Assembly (NCBI GenBank): GCA_030674155.1
Contig: CM060318.1
Location: forward strand, 79,525,734-79,589,733
DNA: 64,000 nt
Direction: 5' to 3'
Source of the DNA: Stramonita haemastoma
Lineage: Eukaryota; Mollusca; Gastropoda; Neogastropoda; Muricidae
Shown: positions 36,101 through 56,359 of the stretch, piece by piece
Position numbering within the stretch: position 1 is the stretch's first letter
How the letters are laid out: each line of letters opens with the position of its first letter
Made by a program: the position numbers and the translations under genes
Notes under the pieces: generated by a model
What the model saw: the letters and a program-made list of their open reading frames with translations, nothing else
Databases searched by the model: none
Told to the model about the DNA's origin: nothing

Positions 36101-36333
36101 TGCATTTGCACTGCACATACAACAGAAATGATACAACAGAAATGAAAACTACTTTTCAGAAAGACTATCACCTGACTCAAAACTCATGCAATTGGCACAA
36201 ATTTTGTAGGTTTGAACTTTTTGTATTTTTCAGCAAACACTGTACCCCTCATTCCTTTGTGGTCTGCTAGTTTCCTAACCCCAATTATTATATCATACAT
36301 ATTATGTATTGTATGCACAGGGTCAACGCTATA
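36095..36333 (+). repeat. Diverged duplicate segment (left part, LINE-interrupted copy)
   Basis: CTTGCATTTGCACTGCACAT, GTAGGTTTGAACTTTTTGTA and TCAGCAAACACTGTACCCCT match 34910-35095; the segment resumes after LINE copy B at 38417-38495 (GGAACACAAGCAAACTTCAT). Confidence 0.6.
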
Positions 36334-37667
36334 TTAACAAATCTCCTGGGCCAGATGGTATATGCGGTAGAACCCTTAAGTTCTGTGCCACTGAGCTTGC
36401 AAGTGTCTTTCAGCACCTGTTCCAGACCTCGCTGGACACTTGCCAGATACCAGTTATTTGGAAGACTTCCAATGTTATACCTCTTCCAAAGAAACCCAAT
36501 CCTACTCGGCCTAATGATTTCAGACCTGTAGCTCTCACATCACTCGTGATGAAAACATTAGAAAAGATCATAAAATCTCTCATTCTTTCTGTTACAGAGA
36601 AAAACCTTGACCCATTACAATTTGCGTACAGATCTAGAAGGGGTGTCGAAGATGCCAAATTATTCATTTTGAACAAGCTGTACAATCACTTGGAAACACC
36701 TGATTCTCATGCCAGAATATTGTTTGCTGACTTTAGCTCAGCTTTCAATACAATGCAGCCTCATATTCTGGTTAACAAAATACTTTCAAAATTTGATGTA
36801 GACAATCAACTTATACGTTGGCTGATTGAATTTTTAACTGACAGGCCACAGCGTGTTTTTGCCAACAAAATACCTTCATCAGTTAGATATACCTACACTG
36901 GTTCCCCACAGGGCTGCGTCCTCTCGCCACTTCTTTACATTCTATACACAGATGATTGTAGAAGCAGCCATGAAAACTCATTTCTGGTAAAATTTGCGGA
37001 CGACAGTGCTCTTCTGTCTCTCTTATCTGGATCAGTCCTAGACCATGGTCCAGCCCTTACCGAGTTCGTAGATTGGTGTGATGAGGCCTATCTGGAGCTA
37101 AATGTTTCTAAAACTAAAGACCTTCCTATTGATTTCAGAAGATCGGAGCACACTTCTGAGAATACCATCATCCATAGTGAAGAAGTTGAAAACATTTTGA
37201 AATACAAATATCTGGGAACTGTTTTTGACCACAAGCTAAATTGGGATGCTAACACTGACGCCATTGTCAAAAAGGGGCAACAACGTATGTATTTTCTGAG
37301 GAAGCTTAACTCATTTTTTGTCGACAAAAAGATTCTTTCTTTGTTCTACAAGTCTTATATAGAGAGCGTTTTAAGTTTTGCTTTCATTTGCTGGTACAAT
37401 AACCTTAGCATTAAGAACAAGAATAGTCTTCAGAGAATTGTGAGAATCTGCTCTAAAATTATCGGAGAAGAACAAAGAGACCTCAGGTCGTTTTGTAATC
37501 AGCAGCTTGTATGTAAAGCAAGAGCCATTTTGGCCGATTCCTCCCACGCTCTGTTTTCAGAATTTCAATTGTTGCCTTCAGGACGTCGTTTTCAATGCCA
37601 CAACAGCAAAACAAACAGAAAAAGGAATTCCTTTGTGCCAGTAGCTATCCGAGTTCTAAACTCATAA
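36334..37667 (+). CDS. Reverse transcriptase of LINE copy B (N-terminally truncated)
   Basis: About 444 codons of RT and C-terminal region without a stop. It retains all catalytic motifs but lacks the endonuclease domain and an authentic start. The upstream in-frame ATG at 36309 is in flanking DNA and probably has no meaning. It differs from copy A by roughly a dozen residues over 380. Confidence 0.85.
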
Positions 37668-37713
37668 TAACACTGACTGAGGTTGTTTGTTTTTGTTTGT
37701 TTGTTTGTTTGTT

Positions 37714-37766
<53 letters not shown>

Positions 37767-38416
37767 GCTTCTCTGAATTACTTACCTGCCACTGTTATGT
37801 ATGTAGCCAATGCATACAGGCGTGCACATACATGCATATGTACCCATAAAATAAGTATGTCTTATTTTTGGCTTTATTGATTTTTTTTTTTTTTGAATTG
37901 CTTGTAAATTCACATGTCTTCTACCAATTATGTGCGTGTGGGGGGGGGGGGGGGGGACGGGTGGGTGTGGATGGTGTGGATGGATAGGGGGGGGGGGAGC
38001 GTGTGTGTATGTGTGAGTGTGGGGGCGGGTGGGTGTGGATTGTATGGGGAGGGGGAGAGCGTGAGCGTGTGTGTGTGTGTGTGCGTGTGCATGCATGCAT
38101 GCATGTATATGTGCGGGTGTGAACGCGTGCGTATAATGTGTAAATAATGGTGATCATATGTCTTTTCTAGTCAATGGTTTTTAAGAACATTGTATCTAAA
38201 CATTGGTGTGTGTGTATGCGTGTGTTTGTGTGTGTGCAAGCGCGCGCGCGTAGAGTGTGAGTGTTTGTGACATTTTATTTGAAGTTATATAATGTTTGAA
38301 CAAATAAGAAATGTAGCTCCTTCGTGTGTTTGATTATGATTTGTGTCAATATGCCTGTCAGTATTGTAATTGCCCTTCAGGGATGATTAAAGTGTTTTTG
38401 ACTTGACTTGACTTGA
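36334..38416 (+). mobile_element. Non-LTR retrotransposon (L2/CR1/Rex-like), 5'-truncated, copy B
   Basis: The reverse transcriptase frame is intact from NKSPGPDGI to the end of the ORF at 37667. Motifs: FADFSSAFNT (motif A), TGSPQGCVLSPLLY (motif B), FADDSALL (catalytic Asp pair), NVSKTKDLPIDFR and YLGTVFD. The endonuclease half is missing. The 3' UTR contains TG and G-rich microsatellites and ends GATTAAAGTGTTTTTGACTT plus TTGAC repeats. The sequence CTATA occurs at both ends (36329-36333 and 38417-38421), a likely short target-site duplication. The family label is by motif style only. Confidence 0.85.
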
Positions 38417-39163
38417 CTATAGGAACACAAGCAAACTTCATTTCATGATCATTTCAACTTTTTTGTGACTACCTGATATTGCTCTATGTCTCCCCCGTCA
38501 GTTCTGTCTTCCCTTTTATATAAATCTATTTGATTGACTATTACAACAAAATAAATGTTTTACTTTGACTGTTGAATTACAATTATCTCAAATTAAAGTA
38601 ATTCAGAGGAGACTATAAACAGAGGCTCTGTGTGTGAACGCACACAGAACATCTTGCACACATGTTAAAACCCCGTTTCGCCTTTCGGAAGAGCAGGCCA
38701 TTAAATTAAATTTTAAAAAAACAGCATGCACACATGGTTGATTGTGTGTTAGACACCATCCCGAGGGAAGCAAAAAATACATGAGGAAGTGCTGCACTTG
38801 CGGCAACAGTGCTCTCCTGGGGAAAGCAGCCCAAATTTCACGCAGAAAAATCTGCTGTGACATAAAGTGGTATAAAATGAAATAAAAAATAAATCCCTTC
38901 CTTTAACCACATGTGATTATTTTTCCTAATCAGGGCAAGGTCCTGGAGGGAAAAAATGTATAAAGCTTGTCTGTAACTCTCGGAAAAATTAACAAAGACA
39001 ATTCAGTGTGTGTGTGTGTGTGTGTGTGTGTTTGTGTGTTATGTGTGTATGTGTGTGAGTGATACTTTTACTTTGCTACAATGTCATCACCGATTGCACT
39101 CATTCTTGGCTTTTATCACTCACTCACACACACACGTGCGCATACACATACACACACACACAC

Positions 39164-39545
39164 GCGGGGACGGGATAACCTAGTGCAGTGGTCAGAACAT
39201 TGCACTCGCAATTAGATGACTCGGGTTTGATTCCTGTTCAAGGGATTTTTCCCCTGAGTCAACATCAGTGCTGACTCCACTCTCCCCAAAAGTCCTCCAG
39301 ATGGACAATAAACCGAGGCCCTATGTGCAAACACATGCAGAACATCTTGCACACATGTTAAATCCTGTTCTGCTCTTCATAAGGGTAGGCCATTGTGTGC
39401 CTGTGGGAACAGATGACAAGATTTACAAAACTGCATACACACAGGGACTGAATGTAAAAAAGCACATGAATGCTTATTCCATTATCCTTGATATAAAAGA
39501 ATAAATAAATAAAATACATAATAATATTAATAATAATAATAAATA
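39164..39545 (+). mobile_element. SINE-A copy
   Basis: Head GGGACGGGATAACCTAG and B box CGGGTTTGATTCCTG, body with AACATCTTGCACACATGTTA, tail ATATAAAAGAATAAATAAA followed by an AAT-rich stretch. Confidence 0.72.
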
Positions 39546-39729
39546 ACACACTCTAGATGATACATAGCATGAAACCTACAGTTTGGTGTACTGGAAAAAT
39601 ATATGAAGAAGATTATAACTTTGAAATAAATGTTTATAAAATTATCTTTGGACTCACCCAATTATCCAGGTTATCATGTGCTTGGTGTAATTAAAGATTA
39701 TTTATGCATCTGAACAAAGTCATGATCTT

Positions 39730-39920
39730 ACTCCTGTATGGTTACATTCATGGATAGACCCTATCTTGAGCATGGTGATACCATTTGGTATTCAAACCTG
39801 GATTGGTTGATAGCAGCTGTTGAAAGGGCTGCAAGATGTGTGATCAAGATAGCAAGAAATAGTCCAAATTTGTATTTCCAATAACCCCACCACCTCAAAA
39901 CTGCCTCCTTTCCAGCATCC
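39730..39920 (+). mobile_element. Small LINE relic (RT thumb region)
   Basis: One plus frame reads RPYLEHGDTIWYSNLDWLIA and AVERAARCVIKIA, resembling the RP-x-LEY-x-x-x-W and I-x-x-VQRRATK pattern at the end of RT domains. Short and decayed. Confidence 0.4.
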
Positions 39921-40477
39921 TGAATGAATCTAACACAGCCAGCCACACACATTTCTTTCTTGTATTTATTGTTGTCTGACTAGAAAATCATTCGGAATAC
40001 AACAAGCATATATATATACAAACATGCTTTGGCGTAGATAAGAGCAAAGAAGTATACTGTGGTGAAAATTGTTCATTATGCACATTTGAAAAAGGGGAGG
40101 GTGAAAAAAAGACAGCCTGTTTTCAAAATTTGGGGATCATAAGAATTGTGTATAGAGTATATAAACATGGGAAATGATCTTTTTGAATATGAACATAAAT
40201 ATCTGGTACAAAACAAAGTGTAAGGTTAAAAAAAAAAAAAAAGTGTCACTCACAACAAAACTTAAGTATCAGGTAAACTAGAAGAAATAAATGAATGAAT
40301 GTAAAGTAAAATAACTTACTCACAAAAATATGGGGGGGGGGGGGGGGTTGTTGTTGTTCCTGGGCTAGAGTTCCAAGGTTCACCAATGGTGAGGATTTCA
40401 CCCATGTGACCATTTTTTCCCCACTATTTAGGTAGCATAACTCTGACTTTGGAAAATTGTAACTAAGTATAATAGAG

Positions 40478-40684
40478 ATGAGCGTTACTGAAGAAATGGA
40501 CGTTTACAGAAACAGTGATGTACTGTATATTGGCAAGGAGGGCAACCCAGTAGCATGTGACATTCTTACCGATAATATTAATCATAATACTCTTGACAAC
40601 AGTGATGACATAAACCTCAAACAGAACTATGTACATTTAAAAACATCAGTCAGAGAAGATGATGGGGATGGGATTGCAGTGTAG
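40478..40684 (+). CDS. Possible terminal exon or small open frame, hypothetical
   Basis: Open frame of 68 codons reading MSVTEEMDVYRNSDVLYIGK and later NYVHLKTSVREDDGDGIAV, ending in TAG. The composition is protein-like (acidic, few Lys runs) and unlike its AT-rich surroundings. AG dinucleotides just upstream could serve as an acceptor for a last exon, and AATAAA occurs about 220 bp downstream. No upstream exons were identified. It follows a SINE fragment (40355-40455). It may be a pseudo-exon or chance. Confidence 0.28.
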   Translation: MSVTEEMDVYRNSDVLYIGKEGNPVACDILTDNINHNTLDNSDDINLKQNYVHLKTSVREDDGDGIAV

Positions 40685-40689
40685 GACAC

Positions 40690-43630
<2,941 letters not shown>

Positions 43631-43631
43631 G

Positions 43632-43962
43632 ATGTGTCCCCCCCCCCCCCCCAAAAAAAAAGCACACAAAAACCCCAAACAAAACAAAAACAAAAGAGAG
43701 AGAGAGAGAAACCCCCTTCCCCACCCAACCTTGAAAGACGTCAAAGTCTAAAATATTTACAAACTGAAAATAAGGACGGTATTGCAGACAAATCCCCCCC
43801 CCCCCCCCAAACCCCCCTCCCACCAGAAAAAAGCAAACAAAACACCCCAAACAAAACCAAAGTAAAAAAGAAAGAAAGAAAGCCCCTTCACCACCTAACC
43901 TTGAAAGACGTCAAAGTCTAAAATATTTACAAACAGAAAATATGGACAGTGATGCAGACAAA
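43632..43962 (+). repeat. Tandem duplication, about 165-bp unit, two copies
   Basis: Each copy begins with a C run, then an A/C/G-rich purine stretch, then CCTTGAAAGACGTCAAAGTC TA, AAATATTTACAAAC and GCAGACAAAT. Copies differ by small changes in the homopolymer and GA tracts. Confidence 0.75.
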
Positions 43963-44589
43963 TAAAATATTAGCAATTCTTATTGCAGGTTAACAATCTT
44001 CTGTAAATGTATCAAACTGGAAAACTTTTACTTTTTACACAGGCCACCCAAAGTGAGGAATATACGTAAAATATCTTCATTGTTACTGATATTTACATCA
44101 AAGGAAAATAAGCATTCAGTTCAACCACATACAATTTTATACAGGGAAACATATAAGGAGGGAAAAAAAACTAAGGTGAAATACATTTGAAGATCAAAAT
44201 ATGAACACCAAAGATCTTGTATTCATGTGAACACTTGGCTGGTAATGGAAACAAAAACATATCCAGCATGCAACCTGTGCCTAAAGAGGGATGAACTCCG
44301 CCCAGTTCAACTTGCTGAAGTCAGTCTGAAAAATTCTGTGCAATGATTCAGTAACCCCCCCCCCCCCCCCCCCCCACGGAGTGGAGAGAGTAGTGAAGAG
44401 AGATAAAACGTATTCACCTAAAAAACCTCGAAAAACAATCAGTATCTAAATTAGAACTGTATAAGCCTATTATGGACATACCATTTTGTTAGCCTTACAA
44501 CAAAAACCAGTGTGCTTCGGTCAAATTTATATTTTGATATCTTAGTTCTTAGTATGCATGCACTAATGGCAGTGAAACGAACAACATAC

Positions 44590-45150
44590 TCCAAACAGGA
44601 GCGCTAACTGAACAGCTTCCACCTGCGCTTTCTCCGTTGCATCTTTGGCATCCACTGGAGTGACAAAGTTACCAACGCTCAGGTCCTCGAGGTTGCACAC
44701 ACTCCTTAGACAACGCAGACTCTGATGGCTTGGTCATGTGTGAAGGATGGAGGATGGACGCATTCCTAAAGATCTCCTCTATGGCGAACTTGCATCCGGC
44801 AAGAGAAGCGTTGGCCGCCCCCAACTGCGCTACAAAGACGTCTGCAAGCGTGACATGAAAGCCCTGCACATCAACACAAAGAACTGGGAGGAGTAGCGAC
44901 TGACCACAGCAAATGGCGCTGTGTTCTCCATTAACAGCTGAAGTGTGGTGAAGAAAAGATCCACACCGCAGCAAATGAAAAGAGAGCCAAGCGGAAGGCA
45001 TGTACTCCAGCCACCTCAACAAGCCACATCTGCATCAGATGTGACAGAGACTGCCACTCCCGCATTGGACTGACCAGCCACAGCCGGCGCTGTTGCTGAA
45101 CAAATGACCTTTCTTCTGGTGCGAATTCCATAATTGACACTGACTGACGG
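44590..45150 (+). mobile_element. LINE relic, RT C-terminus
   Basis: The plus strand reads FHLRCLRRIFGIHWSDKVTN, then LRWLGHV, RIPKDLLYGELASGKRSVGR and a tail with one or more stops. This is the conserved end of endonuclease-RT proteins in many invertebrate LINEs. No intact catalytic core is present. Confidence 0.6.
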
Positions 45151-45673
45151 AGGCCTACTACTACTAGTATGCATGGTCATCTTAGGAGCAATGTTTGCTT
45201 TCTGCATGTGAAATGGTTTCACTTGTGGATATCCATTGCTTCCTGCTTGGCAGGTTCTAAGCCTTGACTGCAGCTGATGGCAATGAGTACAAAACTATAT
45301 CTTGAATGTCAAAAGGACAGTTCAGGGTATATAAAAAATGTGTTCTTTTCTTATCTTTTAAAATGGCTACCAAGCACCATATGGGTTAAGTGCGGCACAG
45401 TATATGTGATACAGCTTTTTTTCAGGGGGGAGGTGGGGGACAGAAGGGTTACTTCCTCTACCCTTTGAGACATACCAGTACTGCTGATGCCCAGCTGCTC
45501 ATTCTAATTCCACTATACACGACCAAACCTACATTTATTTTGTTGTAACTCTCAAAGTCTGAAGTCTACGAAAAATAATTACCATTCAGTTATCAACCAA
45601 AGAGGCCCCGCGCTGCTGCTCAGTTACTTTGGCACTACCTGTGTGGCTGCATCACCTTTCAGGAATGTATGTA

Positions 45674-45766
45674 AGTATATATATATATATATATAATATA
45701 TATATATTTTATAATATATATATATATAATATATAATATAATATATATAATATATAATATATTGTT
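45674..45766 (+). repeat. TA microsatellite
   Basis: Interrupted TA repeat, partly self-complementary. Confidence 0.9.
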
Positions 45767-46997
45767 TGGGCCATATTGGCTGACTGGGTTGCTAGCATAG
45801 GGTGTTGGACATTTGATCCAAAGTTTAATTCTTGCGTGTGGCTGCTAGGTTGGAAGAGACTTTTTAGAACCAACAGTTGTGCATACACCAGTCCCCTTCC
45901 CCTCATTCACAGTAGATTAAAAATTCTGTAGTCCTCCATGTGAACATATGCATAAGAGTGTTGTGCTTGGAACATATGCGTAGACAATTTTTGCATGACA
46001 CTATCACCAAACTCGGGGTGGGTGACAAAATCAAAGAAAATATACATACTAGTGTCAAGTTTAGGTTTCATCCCTGAAACTGACCTTAAATGGTGGGTAA
46101 ACTGGTGTACATGCAAAATCTTACAAATGGTACACCTTAAAATACTAGCTGGGAGACAGCTATGAAAAGAAGAAGAAACGCTTAGCTGCCATTCTTTTGT
46201 CAGTATAGTAACAGAAGTATATGGTAAAGGCCATAAATCAAAAAACAATAAAAACTCCATACCAAATCTGGCGTGTTCATTATGCGAGGCATAAAGTGCA
46301 CGGTAACTCTCACTACATGAAGAATCAAAACACAAGTAAATGCAAAATCAAAATAATGCCAAGTGAAATATATTTTACAGGAATAATATTAGTCTTAAAC
46401 AAAGAAAAGAGCAGTATCAAAATGTCCAACAACATTCCGGTAAAGACATCTTTTTTTAAATTTCACTTCCTAATGCTATCTGGCTGAAAAGACTATGAAG
46501 CTGGCAGTTGGCGTTTATGACCAGAAGACTGCAGGATATAATCTTTTCCAAAACACCAAGTTTTGAACTGTTTTCCACAGTACTCAAACAAAACCTTTTA
46601 ACGTTTGATTTAGAGACACAACTCAATTTATGAACAAAGCTGGAACATTACAAGCTGCAAGACTTGGACTTGAGGCAGTCACTGCTGCTGCTACTACAAC
46701 TGCACTAAGACAGTGTTTTGAGACAACTTGCTATTTGACTCTAAGTCCCTTTTCATCTGGCTGACTTAAAGGGGGTACCAAGCTAAGTAGATATGAGGTT
46801 TCAAGTAAAACATTTTCAAGGAAGTTAAAATATCTGATCATATTCCATGTAACAGAATATACTTTATTGAAAATGTAGTGTGTGAAATACAAATTTTGAA
46901 AAACCACAGGTGCCATTAAGCTAACGATGTGACATGAGGTTAATGAGACTATAAACCAAGGTCCAGTATGTGAGCACATGCTGAATGTCTTATAAGC

Positions 46998-47275
46998 TAA
47001 AAGGCAAAGGTGTCCCATCACCTATGTGGTCATAGGAGAGTAAGGCATCATAGACCTCACCTTCTCTAGGGACCAGCATACTGAGGGTGGCGCCCATCTC
47101 CTCTCCCTCGCTGCTTTACCTTCCTGACCCTAAAGAGGGCAGGTAACCATTTACAGCTGGGTGAAGTGGGGACTGTGCTGAAGCCAAGGCGCGCAAATGG
47201 TCACCCATCCAATTGATAACCAGCTTGACGCTTAGCGTGGGGAAAGCGAGCGCTCTGAGCTATCCCGTACCCTCT
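46998..47275 (-). mobile_element. SINE-C copy, reversed, inside a SINE-A-like body
   Basis: Minus-strand head GGGTACGGGATAGCTCAGAG and the family body. Flanking sequence (ATGAGACTATAAACCAAGG before it, TTGTCCTGCCTTTGAGAAGA after it) belongs to SINE-A, so this copy is inserted into one, as at 59.2 kb. Confidence 0.6.
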
Positions 47276-50034
47276 TGTGCACATGTCAAAATTTGTCCTG
47301 CCTTTGAGAAGAGTAGGCCATTTGTGGCAGCACAGGAACAAATAACAAAATTTACAGGAACACATTTGTTATTCTCAAAATAAAAGAAGAAACAACCTTC
47401 AGGATAACATTTTACAGACTAAAGCAAACAGAATAGACCTTGCTTCTGCAATTTTGTTTCTTGCAATTCTAAGCTTGAGGACATGGATGAAAAGATGCCA
47501 AATCAGTATGTGGTTGCTTGAACTATCAAGGCCTAGTGGTCTCCACAAATAAAACCAGCATATTTTCTATGTAGTCGTCAACTCTCCATGAACTTAATTG
47601 TTTTTTTTTGTACTATCCAATCCAAACTATTTGTGACATGTGCTGTGAGTGGATACTTTTACCGGATTTAGAAATTTTTGGGAAAAAAAACCCTTTTCTT
47701 TCATTCTGTAACCTGAAACAACCACAAGATTTGCATTACGCCCTTCCCAGTATTTTCAGAATCACTACCTAACTGCCACAAATACTTCAGTACAGATCAT
47801 CAGAGACCACAGACAAAAGAGAGGCAAAATGGGGCAAGGTCCACAAGAAAACAGGTGTAATGGAATTGAAAGGTAAGCAGAGAAATGATACCCCCCCCCC
47901 CCCTCTTAAAAAAAAAGTGTAATTGGAAAAAGAAATTTTCTAGAAAAAAAATTGGTGCAAGATGGAAATTATACTATCTACAGTGAAAAACAACATACCT
48001 CCCTTTTCCTTGTAGGAATACTTAACAAATCAGGGATGATGCTAATAAATCACGGGTAACATATTCTATATTATATATGTACATTTTAATACAAATCACA
48101 ATACAACTCTGTTGAAAAAAAAATCATATTTCCAAGACAATAAATACATTTCTTGACTTGCAAAGTTCCAACATTCTCTGGGTTCATATTCCTGGAACCA
48201 GTAACATGACAATATTCATTTGCTTTCTGTCAATCACAAATTACACATGAGCTACATATTCATTCCATAACCAAACACAATAACTGTACAATCACAAGGT
48301 GCATCTCTGACAAGATACGGTGTGGTCTTGCTGTATATAGTTTCCACATACAGTAAACAAATGTCTATGTTTAAACACAGTGTGTTTTCAATAATCACTC
48401 CAGAGTAGCAGCTTGTTCGACATGGCTTGAAAGAATACACATAAAAGATATTATCCTTGTAACAGAACTGTCTCATGATAAAAGTAATGTTCAGGTCAAC
48501 TTACAAGAAAAGTCACAATTGTGGTAAAAACTAAAAAGAAAAAAAAAAGAATAGGGGAGACATACCCCTATCCCTTGCCTCCTTCTTCTCCTAAAAAAAA
48601 ATCCTACAGTGAGTACAACCAATGCATTCTCCAAAAATATGTTAAAAAATCCATCATCCCCCTCTCCCCCCCAAACAAACAACAACAAAATGCAACCCCA
48701 GTCAAGATGCATGACAGCAACATGACAGTACCCAGGTCTCAAATCTGATATTTTTGACTCCCAATCAGTATATTGACAACTTGACTATGATATAGAACAA
48801 ATCCCTCTTGGACTTACAGGCAGGCAAGGTCAACAGAAAGGCAGTGATTTTTACCCAAGTTTTATATATATGAAAGAGCAATTGAGTTTGATTTATAGAG
48901 CACATAAAACTCTTCACACTCATGGGATTGTTCGTTGCAATGGAAACAATGTAAGCAGACGATCTGACTTCAATTTCGGTCAATCCTTGAAAACACAGGT
49001 TCACATCTAAACAGCACCTAGTGGCTTGTAAAGGAGGACATTTGACTACCCTCACATGTCAGTTTGAGTGTGAATTTCATGATGCAACTTACTGGTCAAT
49101 GTAAGTACCTATTTGATTATGCCTCTCTGTTTTAGATATAACTATGTTTGAAAAACAACAAAAACAACAACAATATGAACTTCATCAACAATAGCAACAG
49201 GAATGATGACAATAATAATAATGAGATGATGATGATGATGATGATGATATGATGATGATGATGAATCTTTTTTTTTTAAAGCAAAATCTTGCAGATAAAT
49301 ACATCAAAGATCAAATATTAAAGATCTAATATACAATTTCCATGTTCATTTGGTTGTACAGAAACCTGGGCCCACCCATGTAAATGTATAAAATACTCCT
49401 TCACTTTGAAGGAAAGAGTCAAAGAAAAACCTGACATATAGTAATTACAAATGATCACAGATTGCTCCTGTAAATGATTTTTTTTCTTAAAAATGCTGTT
49501 TGAAGAGTAACTATCCCTTTGCCTCGATTTTATATGAAACAATTTCAAAACAAAAAGAAAAACAACCTCTTTTGTATGAATTCACTTTTTAAAACGTTTT
49601 TCCTTTTTATTTTGTGCTCCTCGGCTAGAGCTCCAAGGCTTACCAATAATGAGATTTATGAATATGTGACCTGTCCTCACCCCCCCCCCCCCCCCCACCA
49701 TTTAGGTCGTACATAGTCACATCCCAACTGTGGGATGATTTGGGTATGATCTACAGACATGTGACTTGTGGCTATGGGAGAGTACAACAAAGGAGCAGAG
49801 GCCTGACAACTCTCCTACTGATGAAAACAAAATCTTACAAGCCATAGAACCTCTCTACCTTGATCAGTGAACATGTTCGTAAAAAACGGTAGATTTTTCC
49901 AGGTTTCGTCTGCAAGAGTCTGAGGTTCATAAATGATGAGATTTTGCTATGTTTGTTGCCCACCATTAACAGCCGCGTACTGACTTCAGGGATGATATCT
50001 AAAAACACTAGTGTGTATGCATTTATAAAATGTT

Positions 50035-50290
50035 ATCATGTTTCCTTCCGGCAAGCAATGAACTGCTCTTTCAAAAAGCGAAACAGGTGTGTGCAAGGTG
50101 TTCTGCGTATGTTTGTACAGGGGACCTTGGTTTATGGTCTCATCTGACGGACTTTTGGAGGAGTGGAGTTGATACTGCTGTTAACACAAGGGAAATATCC
50201 TCTCAAACAGATGTCTCTGTGGTGGCTCAAACCTGCACTGTCAAATTGCAAGCCCAATGCTCTAACCACTAGGCTACCCCACTCCCAAAA
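50035..50290 (-). mobile_element. SINE-A copy, reversed
   Basis: Minus-strand head GGGGTAGCCTAGTGGTTAGA, then body GATGAGACCATAAACCAAGG. Lies about 330 bp past the SOCS-box stop codon. Confidence 0.6.
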
Positions 50291-50613
50291 CAGTAGACAA
50301 ATGGCAATCCTGGCAAATGGACCTTCTTGCACACTCTTCTTTCAAAAATGTATAGGAACTCTATTATCTGTTATAAACAGGTCCAGAAAATGATACTTGC
50401 TCATTGTTGTAAATATTGTGTGTAGTGAAAGGGGGGGAAGGGGGGGGAGGAAGCACCACTCAGACTTTCAGCTTCTTGCTGGACATCAATGCCATAGTTC
50501 TATGATGTCATTGACATAAACAAAACTATGCATTTACTTCACACACACACTACCCCCCCCCCCCCCCAAAAAAAAAAAAGAGCATAGGCCAAATCACTAG
50601 ATTACCCTCTCCT

Positions 50614-56156
<5,543 letters not shown>

Positions 56157-56359
56157 CAGCCATCGCTTTTTCTTTTCCGCAGATGTTGACGTAATCTACG
56201 TAATCGATGTTTCAGAAACAGCTGATTCCCTCCCTGGAGTGCAGTGCGCATGGGCCGAATATTCTCAATGTTTTTAAAACCTGGATCCGGATTTGGATTT
56301 AGGCCTACATGGTTGTCACAAAAACCTTTGGTCACACCAAACATCCTACATGGTGACAA

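Larger units (their letters stand above)
45180..49600. other. Mostly non-coding
   Basis: Holds a fragment of the long-SINE body (45597-45665), a TA array, one nested SINE-C (46998-47275) and a GAT array (49226-49264). No exon could be supported on either strand. May include a long 3' UTR of the SOCS-box gene. Confidence 0.4.
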
